Shown here one piece after another: positions 9,020 to 13,744 of a stretch of 13,744 bases of DNA. How positions within the stretch are numbered: the first letter of the stretch is position 1; the number at the start of each line of letters is the position of its first letter. Source of the DNA: Pseudomonadota bacterium (GTDB taxonomy: Bacteria; Pseudomonadota; Alphaproteobacteria; Sphingomonadales; Sphingomonadaceae). The translations under genes and the position numbers were made by a program. The stretch covers positions 1 to 13,744 of the forward strand of contig JAFABD010000131.1 of NCBI GenBank assembly GCA_023426225.1. Reading direction: 5' to 3'. The notes beneath the pieces are model-generated. The model was not told the origin of the DNA and did no database searches. It saw nothing but the letters and a program-made list of their open reading frames with translations.

Positions 9020-10146
9020 CCAGCTACAAGCACCTCTTCCAGCGCGCGATCGCCGCCGATCCCGAACGGCTACACTTCGCGGCGCACAGCCATCACCTGT
9101 GGCCCGACGCGAGCTGGCTCGGCCATCTCGCCGCCTGGGAGGATGCCGCCCGCCTCGCCGACCACAAATGGGGCCGCGTGATGGGCGAGATCTGGCCGGC
9201 GGCCCAGCGCCACGTCGCCGACGAGCTGCACCTGCCCGATCCGGCGAGCGTCGTCTTTGCCGCGAACACGCACGATCTGTTGCTGCGCATCGTCTCGGCC
9301 TTTCCCGCGGCGCGGCCGCTGCGCATCCTGACGAGCGACGGCGAGTTCCACAGCTTCCGCCGCCAGGCCGCGCGCTGGGAAGAGGCGGGCACCGCTACCG
9401 TCACGCGCGTGCCGCTGGCCGATCTGCCCGCGCGCGCCGCCGCGGGCGGGTTCGACCTCGCCTTCGTCAGCCAGGTCCAGTTCGGCACCGGCGCGATCCT
9501 CGACGCGGCGGCGATGGCCGCGCTCGCCGGCTGCGCGCGCCCCGACGGTCCCTGGGTGGTGATCGACGGCTATCACGGCTTCATGGCGGTCGAAACCGAC
9601 CTGTCGGCGCTCGCCGACCGCGTCTTCTATCTCGCCGGCGGCTACAAATATGCGATGGCGGGCGAAGGCGTCGCGTTCCTCCATGCGCCGCCGGGCTATG
9701 GCGCGCGCCCGGCGATCACCGGCTGGTATGCCGAGTTCGAGGATCTGGCGCTGCCCCCCGGCCGTGTCGGCTATGCCCCCGATGCGCGCCGTTTCCTCGG
9801 TTCGACCTTCGATCCGTCGGGGCTCTATCGCTTCGTCGCGGTGCGCGACATGCTCGCGCGCGAACGGCTCGACACGCGCGCCGTCGGCGCGCATTGCGCG
9901 GCGCTGCGCGACCGTTTCCTCGCTGCGGCGACGCTCCCCGCCGAACTGCTCAACCCGCCGTCGGACGCGGGACCGCAGGCGCGCTTCCTCGCGTTGCGCA
10001 GTCCGCACGCCGCCGAATGGCAGCGCACGCTCGCGCGGCACGACGTCATCACCGACGTCCGCGGCGACGTGCTCCGCATCGGCTTCGGTCTCTATCAGGA
10101 TGCCCGCGACGTCGACGCGCTGCTGGCGATGCTCGCCCGGCTCTGA
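9016..10146 (+). CDS. Class-V PLP-dependent enzyme, probable divergent kynureninase
   Basis: This is a 376-aa fold-type I PLP enzyme. The Schiff-base lysine is most likely K211 in YLAGGYKYAMAGEGVAF, which resembles the GYKY motif of kynureninase. The PLP-ring Asp is D184 in VVIDGYHGFMAVETDL, and N84/T85 (FAANTHDLL) probably hold the phosphate. VSQVQFGTGAILD matches the kynureninase strand before that Asp. The N-terminus (LHFAAHSHHLWPDASW) differs from classical KynU, which is also longer (about 410-460 aa). Overlap of four bases with kynA suggests that it cleaves kynurenine (to anthranilate and alanine) or acts nearby; this is inference. A different aminotransferase or desulfurase role cannot be excluded. 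The gene ends 22 bp from the convergent CoA-binding gene. Confidence 0.85.
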   Translation: MTSYKHLFQRAIAADPERLHFAAHSHHLWPDASWLGHLAAWEDAARLADHKWGRVMGEIWPAAQRHVADELHLPDPASVVFAANTHDLLLRIVSAFPAARPLRILTSDGEFHSFRRQAARWEEAGTATVTRVPLADLPARAAAGGFDLAFVSQVQFGTGAILDAAAMAALAGCARPDGPWVVIDGYHGFMAVETDLSALADRVFYLAGGYKYAMAGEGVAFLHAPPGYGARPAITGWYAEFEDLALPPGRVGYAPDARRFLGSTFDPSGLYRFVAVRDMLARERLDTRAVGAHCAALRDRFLAAATLPAELLNPPSDAGPQARFLALRSPHAAEWQRTLARHDVITDVRGDVLRIGFGLYQDARDVDALLAMLARL

Positions 10147-10156
10147 CCGCCAGGCG

Positions 10157-10168
10157 CCCGGCGCCGGG
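10157..10168. terminator. 12-bp perfect palindrome between convergent genes
   Basis: CCCGGCGCCGGG fills most of the 22-bp gap between the PLP-enzyme stop and the stop of the minus-strand CoA-binding gene. It could form a hairpin on both strands, but has little room for a loop and no T-run. The terminator role is inferred from position only. Confidence 0.25.
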
Positions 10169-10609
10169 TCAGGCCCCGGCGTCGGCGATCGGCGCGATGC
10201 CCAGCCGGGGGATCTCGATCGCGGGGCAACGGTCCATCACGACCTTCAGCCCCGCCGCCTCGGCGCGCGCGGCCGCGGCCTCGTTGACGACGCCCAGCTG
10301 CATCCACACCGCTTTCGCGCCCGCCGCGATCGCCGCGTCGACGACCTCGCCCGCCGCTTCCGACCGGCGGAAGATGTCGACCATGTCGATCGGCTCGCCG
10401 ATCTGCGCGAGCTCGCGAAAGACATATTCGCCATGGATATGCTCGCCGGTGATCTGCGGGTTGACCGGAATCACGCGATAGCCGTGCCGCTGCAGCTCCT
10501 CCATCACATGATAGCTCGGCCGGTCGGGCCGGTCCGACGCGCCGACCATAGCGATCGTGCGAATGCCCGTCAGCAGTTCCCGGATATCCTCGTCGCGCGT
10601 CAGCACCAT
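10169..10609 (-). CDS. CoA-binding domain protein (YccU family)
   Basis: This is a 146-aa single-domain Rossmann protein. The nucleotide-binding loop is IAMVGASDRPDRPSYHVME, followed by GYRVIPVNPQ, the DMVDIFRRSE segment, AKAVWMQLGVVNEAAA and VVMDRCPAIE near the C-terminus. These are hallmarks of the CoA_binding_2 / YccU family, related to the CoA-binding part of succinyl-CoA synthetase. The cellular role is unknown. A strong Shine-Dalgarno (AGGAGG, complement of 10617-10622) lies 7 nt before the ATG. It follows apbC by 36 nt on the same strand, so the two are probably co-transcribed. Confidence 0.93.
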   Translation of the reverse strand: MVLTRDEDIRELLTGIRTIAMVGASDRPDRPSYHVMEELQRHGYRVIPVNPQITGEHIHGEYVFRELAQIGEPIDMVDIFRRSEAAGEVVDAAIAAGAKAVWMQLGVVNEAAAARAEAAGLKVVMDRCPAIEIPRLGIAPIADAGA

Positions 10610-10645
10610 CGTCGTTCCTCCTCGTTCGCGCCGGTCCCCGCCCGG

Positions 10646-11611
10646 TCAGCCGCCATGCGCCGCCAGCCAGCGGTCGACCCCGTCCGCAATGCTCGCGAAC
10701 GCCGTCGCCTGCGGCCCGTTCCCCGCCGCGGGCGGCTCGCCCGCGTCGGACGCGACGCGGATCGCCATTTCCAGCGGCACCCGGCCCAGGAACGGGATGC
10801 CCAGCCGCTCGGCCGCCGCCTCGGCACCGCCCTGCCCGAACGGATCGGACAGGTTGCCGCAATGCGGGCAGACATAGCCGCTCATATTCTCGACCAGCCC
10901 GATGATCGGCACGTCCACCTTGCGGAACAGGTCGATCGCGCGCGCCGCGTCGATCAGCGCCAGATCCTGCGGCGTCGACACGATCACCGCGCCTGCGGGC
11001 TTGTGCTTCTGGACCATGGTGAGCTGGACGTCGCCGGTCCCCGGCGGCAGGTCGAGCACCAGCACGTCGCGGTCGCCCCAGTCGGCATCGACAAGCTGGC
11101 CCAGCGCGCCGCCCGCCATCGGCCCGCGCCACGCGATCGCCTGCCCCTCGGTCACCAGCCCGCCCATCGACAGCACCGGCACGCCGAATCGCGTCTGCAC
11201 CGGGATCAGCTTTTCGTCGCGCGCCTGCGGGCGGATGCCCTCGACGCCGAACAGCCGCGTCTGCGACGGGCCATAGATGTCGGCGTCGACCAGCCCGACG
11301 CGACGCCCGCCGCGCGCCAGCGCAACGGCCAGGTTGGCCGAAAGCGTCGACTTGCCGACGCCCCCCTTGCCGCTCGCCACCGCGATCAGCCGGCGCTGGC
11401 GCCGCTCGCTGGTCAGCAGCACGCGCACCTCGCGCACGCCGGGAAAGGCCGCGGCGGCGGCACGCACATCGGCCTCCATCTCGTCGCGCGCAGCGGGGCT
11501 CAGCCCGGTGACGTCGAGCACGATGTCGGCCCGGCCCGCCTCGAGCCGAACGGTGGCGCGCCCGGCCGCGATGGGGGCCAGCGCCGTCTGCAAAGGAACG
11601 GAATCAGTCAT
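10646..11611 (-). CDS. apbC: Mrp/ApbC Fe-S cluster carrier P-loop ATPase
   Basis: This is a 321-aa cytoplasmic MinD-type ATPase that binds and delivers Fe-S clusters. The deviant Walker A is GKGGVGKST (81-89), followed by DADIYGPSQTRLFG (109-122), switch II LDLPPGTGD (186-194) and ENMSGYVCPHCG with the C248-x-x-C251 pair that holds the bridging cluster in Mrp/ApbC. The N-terminal 75 residues are a short, weakly recognisable version of the MIP18/DUF59 domain (GLSPAARDEMEADVR), shorter than in E. coli Mrp (369 aa). ATG 11611 is chosen because an apparent upstream extension is only the antisense of hflK. A GTG eight codons upstream is possible. No clear ribosome site was seen. The gene diverges from hflK across 72 bp and precedes the CoA-binding gene. 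Confidence 0.94.
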   Translation of the reverse strand: MTDSVPLQTALAPIAAGRATVRLEAGRADIVLDVTGLSPAARDEMEADVRAAAAAFPGVREVRVLLTSERRQRRLIAVASGKGGVGKSTLSANLAVALARGGRRVGLVDADIYGPSQTRLFGVEGIRPQARDEKLIPVQTRFGVPVLSMGGLVTEGQAIAWRGPMAGGALGQLVDADWGDRDVLVLDLPPGTGDVQLTMVQKHKPAGAVIVSTPQDLALIDAARAIDLFRKVDVPIIGLVENMSGYVCPHCGNLSDPFGQGGAEAAAERLGIPFLGRVPLEMAIRVASDAGEPPAAGNGPQATAFASIADGVDRWLAAHGG

Positions 11612-11647
11612 GGAAAGCGCAGATAGGCGCACAATCGGCTTGTGGCA

Positions 11648-11676
11648 CTGTAAATCCGCGCAACGGCACTTATAAA
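11648..11676 (+). promoter_or_regulatory. Possible hflK promoter
   Basis: TATAAA (11671-11676) is a good -10-like hexamer in this otherwise GC-rich genome. The best -35 at 17-bp spacing is CTGTAA (11648-11653), a weak match. Transcription would begin almost at the ATG (11684), implying a near-leaderless message, though AAAGG also lies just before the start. It sits in the 72-bp gap shared with divergent apbC. Confidence 0.3.
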
Positions 11677-11683
11677 GGCTGTC

Positions 11684-12832
11684 ATGGCGATACGATTGGG
11701 CTGGCGCGCACCGGCCGGCAACTTGAACAGTGAGGCGCCCAAGGGCCCTTGGGGCGGCACCGGCGGCGGACCGGGCGGCAACGGCGAGGACGGCGGATCG
11801 GGCGATTCGGACCGGGGCGGGCGCGGCAACGGCCCCCGCAACCCCTGGGCCTTCCCGCCCGAGGGCCGGGGCGGCCGCGTCGGCGCGGGACCGCTCGACG
11901 AACTGCTCCGGCGCGCACGCGGCGGCGGGGGCGGCAATGGCGGCAGCTTCGGCGGGCTGCCGGGCATGCCCAACGGCAACCGCATGTGGCTGCTGATCGT
12001 CGCGGCGCTCGTCGTGATCTGGCTCGGCTTCACCAGCATCCATGCGATCGGCCCGCGCGAGCGCGGCGTCGTGACGCTGGTCGGCCGCTATGCCTACACG
12101 CTGGGGCCGGGCATCCAGTTCACCCTGCCCGAACCGTTTCAGAGCGTGCAGACGATCAACGTCGGCAACATCCGCACCGAAAACTTCCCCGCCTCGGGCG
12201 AGAACCTGATGCTGACGGGCGACCAGAACATCGTCGACCTCGCCTATTCGGTGCGCTGGGACATCCGCAGCGCCCCCGATTTCGCCTTCCAGCTCGACAA
12301 TCCTCAGGAAACCGTCCGCGCGACCTCGGAAAGCGCGATGCGCGCGGTGATCGCCAACACCACGCTCAACGAGGCGATCGGCGACGGCCGCGCCAAGATC
12401 GAGGCACAGGTCCAGACCGCGATCCAGCAGGTGCTCGACGAATATCATTCGGGCATCCGCATCCAGGGCGTGTCGATCCAGAAGGCCGCCGCGCCGTCGC
12501 AGGTCGACGAGGACTTCAAGCAGGTCACCGCCGCCCAGCAGGAGGCTCAGGCGAACAAGAACAACGCCAACGCCTATGCCCAGCAGATCCTCGCCGCGGC
12601 ACAGGGCGAGGCGGCCGAGTTCGACAAGATCTACGAACAATATAAGGCGGCGCCCGAAGTGACGCGGCGGCGGCTTTATTACGAGACGATGGAGCAGATC
12701 CTGGCCCGCACCAACAAGGTGATCGTCGAGGCGCCCGGCGTCACGCCCTATCTGCCGCTCCAGGCGATGCGCCGCGCGGCCGAGCCCGACGCCGCCCAGG
12801 CCCAGCAGGCCCAGCAGGGGGGGCAGAAATGA
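11684..12832 (+). CDS. hflK: HflK, SPFH-family modulator of FtsH
   Basis: HflK and HflC form a large inner-membrane complex that surrounds the FtsH protease and modulates degradation of membrane proteins. The 382-aa product begins with ~100 cytoplasmic residues very rich in Gly, Arg and Asn (GGTGGGPGGNGEDGG; RGNGPRNPWAFPPEGRGG). A single TM anchor follows (about 101-122, MWLLIVAALVVIWLGF), then a Band-7/SPFH domain (IHAIGPRERGVVTLVGRY; GIQFTLPEPFQSVQTINV; LAYSVRWDIRSAPDFAFQL). The helical part (QVTAAQQEAQANKNNANAYA; GEAAEFDKIYEQYKAAPEVT) is predicted coiled coil. The last ~15 residues are Gln/Ala-rich. AAAGG lies 7-8 nt before the ATG. The stop overlaps the hflC ATG by four bases. Confidence 0.96.
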   Translation: MAIRLGWRAPAGNLNSEAPKGPWGGTGGGPGGNGEDGGSGDSDRGGRGNGPRNPWAFPPEGRGGRVGAGPLDELLRRARGGGGGNGGSFGGLPGMPNGNRMWLLIVAALVVIWLGFTSIHAIGPRERGVVTLVGRYAYTLGPGIQFTLPEPFQSVQTINVGNIRTENFPASGENLMLTGDQNIVDLAYSVRWDIRSAPDFAFQLDNPQETVRATSESAMRAVIANTTLNEAIGDGRAKIEAQVQTAIQQVLDEYHSGIRIQGVSIQKAAAPSQVDEDFKQVTAAQQEAQANKNNANAYAQQILAAAQGEAAEFDKIYEQYKAAPEVTRRRLYYETMEQILARTNKVIVEAPGVTPYLPLQAMRRAAEPDAAQAQQAQQGGQK

Positions 12833-13686
12833 TGACGCGCTGGTATCGCAACCCGATCGGCATCGCCGTTGCCGCGCTGGTCCTGCTCGTGATCCTCGCC
12901 ACCACGGTGTCGATCGTCCCCGAAACCAAGCAGGCGGTGATCCTGCGGCTCGAACAGCCGCTGCGCACCGTCAATGCCTATCGCCCGGGCGAGCAATATG
13001 GCCGTACCCAGGCGGGGCCGATCCTGCTCATCCCGTTCCTCGACCGGGTGGTGTGGGTCGACAAGCGCGTGCTGTCGGTCGATCTGCCCAACCAGGCGGT
13101 GCTCTCGACCGACCAGTTGCGGCTCCAGGTCGACGCCTATGCCCGCTTCCGCGTCGTCGATCCGCTGCGCATGGTCGTGACGATCGGCAATGAGGACCGC
13201 GTCCGCGAACAGCTTCAGCCGCTTTTCGGCTCGTCGCTCCGCAACGAGCTCGGCCGCCATCCCGCCGCGATCCTGCTCAGCCCCGAACGCGGCCGCGTGA
13301 TGGAAAATATCCAGGTCGCGCTCCAGCGGCTCGCCGCCCAGTACGGGGTCGAGATCGTCGACGTGCGCATCAAGCAGACCGAGCTGCCCGACGGCGCGCC
13401 GCTCACCAGCGCGCTCCAACGCATGGCGACCGCGCGCCGCCAGGAAGCGGCGACGATCCGCGCCCAGGGGCTCAAGGAGGCGCAGATCATCCGCGCCAAC
13501 GCCCAGGCGCAGGCGGCGCAGATCTATGCCGCGGCGTTCAACAAGGATCCCGCCTTCTACGACTTCTATCGCGCGATGCAGTCGTATCGGAACACCTTCC
13601 TCGCGCAGGGCGAAGGCAAGGGCGAGACGCAGATCATCCTGTCTCCCCAGAACTCCTATCTGCGCGAGTTCATGGGGCAACGATGA
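12829..13686 (+). CDS. hflC: HflC, SPFH-family modulator of FtsH
   Basis: This is a 285-aa partner of HflK. An N-terminal TM anchor (about residues 9-27, IGIAVAALVLLVILATTVSI) is followed by a periplasmic SPFH domain (ETKQAVILRLEQPLRT; GPILLIPFLDRVVWVDKRVLSVDLP; LRLQVDAYARFRVVDPLRMV). The helical segment includes VEIVDVRIKQTELPDG and MATARRQEAATIRAQGLKEA. The C-terminal end FYDFYRAMQSYRN and IILSPQNSYLREFM is typical of HflC. It starts in an ATGATGA overlap with the hflK stop, so expression is coupled; the second ATG (12832) is an equally possible start. Length is slightly below the E. coli protein (334 aa), mainly by lacking internal insertions. Confidence 0.96.
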   Translation: MMTRWYRNPIGIAVAALVLLVILATTVSIVPETKQAVILRLEQPLRTVNAYRPGEQYGRTQAGPILLIPFLDRVVWVDKRVLSVDLPNQAVLSTDQLRLQVDAYARFRVVDPLRMVVTIGNEDRVREQLQPLFGSSLRNELGRHPAAILLSPERGRVMENIQVALQRLAAQYGVEIVDVRIKQTELPDGAPLTSALQRMATARRQEAATIRAQGLKEAQIIRANAQAQAAQIYAAAFNKDPAFYDFYRAMQSYRNTFLAQGEGKGETQIILSPQNSYLREFMGQR

Positions 13687-13744
13687 GCCTGTCGGTTCGT
13701 TCATATTCAATCGCCGTTCAGCAACTCGGCGCAAGAAACTGCGC
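13683..13744 (+). CDS. Possible start of a third gene of the hflKC operon (cut by window end)
   Basis: An ATG at 13683 overlaps the hflC stop in ATGA form, and the frame stays open to the window edge (20 codons, beginning MSLSVRSYSIAVQQLG). In many alphaproteobacteria a Do/DegP-like periplasmic serine protease follows hflC, but the visible residues do not resemble a clear signal peptide and nothing identifies the product. The stretch is also less GC-rich than the neighbouring genes and could instead be a leader region before a later start. Confidence 0.3.
   Translation, partial: MSLSVRSYSIAVQQLGARNC

Noticed and set aside
9650..11626. A 658-codon + strand open frame over the PLP enzyme, CoA-binding and apbC region
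   Set aside because: It lies mostly antisense to two recognised minus-strand genes and out of frame with the PLP enzyme. No domain is visible.
11612..12640. A 343-codon upstream extension of apbC on the - strand
   Set aside because: It is entirely antisense to hflK and the short intergenic region. The Mrp domain begins after the ATG at 11611.

Overview
The window reads as ordinary chromosomal DNA of a very GC-rich alphaproteobacterium, most likely a sphingomonad (Sphingomonas, Sphingobium or Sphingopyxis type). The basis is strong G/C bias at third codon positions, frequent GTG starts, ATGA/GTGA gene overlaps, and genes whose sequences look like sphingomonad versions of DUF815, Uup, DapD, KynA and HflKC. 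This placement is inference from reading; no search was run. No phage, transposon, CRISPR array, tRNA or rRNA was seen.

Layout. (1) 3-632: the 3' part of a DUF815 P-loop ATPase (+). (2) 633-919: a gene-free gap filled by about three degenerate copies of a ~100-bp tandem unit with a strong GC hairpin. (3) 920-2701: uup, an ABC-F ATPase (-). (4) 2809-5427: a + strand operon of a secreted PepSY protein, an OmpR-type response regulator and a sensor histidine kinase. The regulator strongly resembles rhizobial FeuP, so the set looks like a periplasmic modulator plus two-component pair. (5) 5346-6407: a YhbW-like luciferase-fold flavin oxidoreductase (-). It meets the kinase gene tail to tail and appears frameshifted in its last ~30 codons. 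(6) 6503-7988: a HAD-family pyrimidine 5'-nucleotidase followed 1 nt later by dapD of lysine/peptidoglycan precursor synthesis (+).

(7) 8252-10146: kynA (tryptophan 2,3-dioxygenase) overlapping by 4 nt a class-V PLP enzyme that is probably a divergent kynureninase (+). A 9-bp direct repeat and an imperfect inverted repeat precede kynA. (8) 10169-11611: on the - strand, apbC/mrp (Fe-S carrier P-loop ATPase) followed by a small YccU-type CoA-binding protein. (9) 11684-13686: divergent from these, hflK-hflC (+), the SPFH complex that modulates FtsH. A possible next gene begins at 13683 and is cut by the window edge.

Most of the window is housekeeping. The parts that merit a second look are the PepSY/regulator/kinase module and its start region, the tandem hairpin repeats at 651-918, the C-terminal frameshift of the flavin oxidoreductase, and the noncanonical kynureninase candidate with its upstream repeats. 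I found no convincing evidence of a wholly new system.
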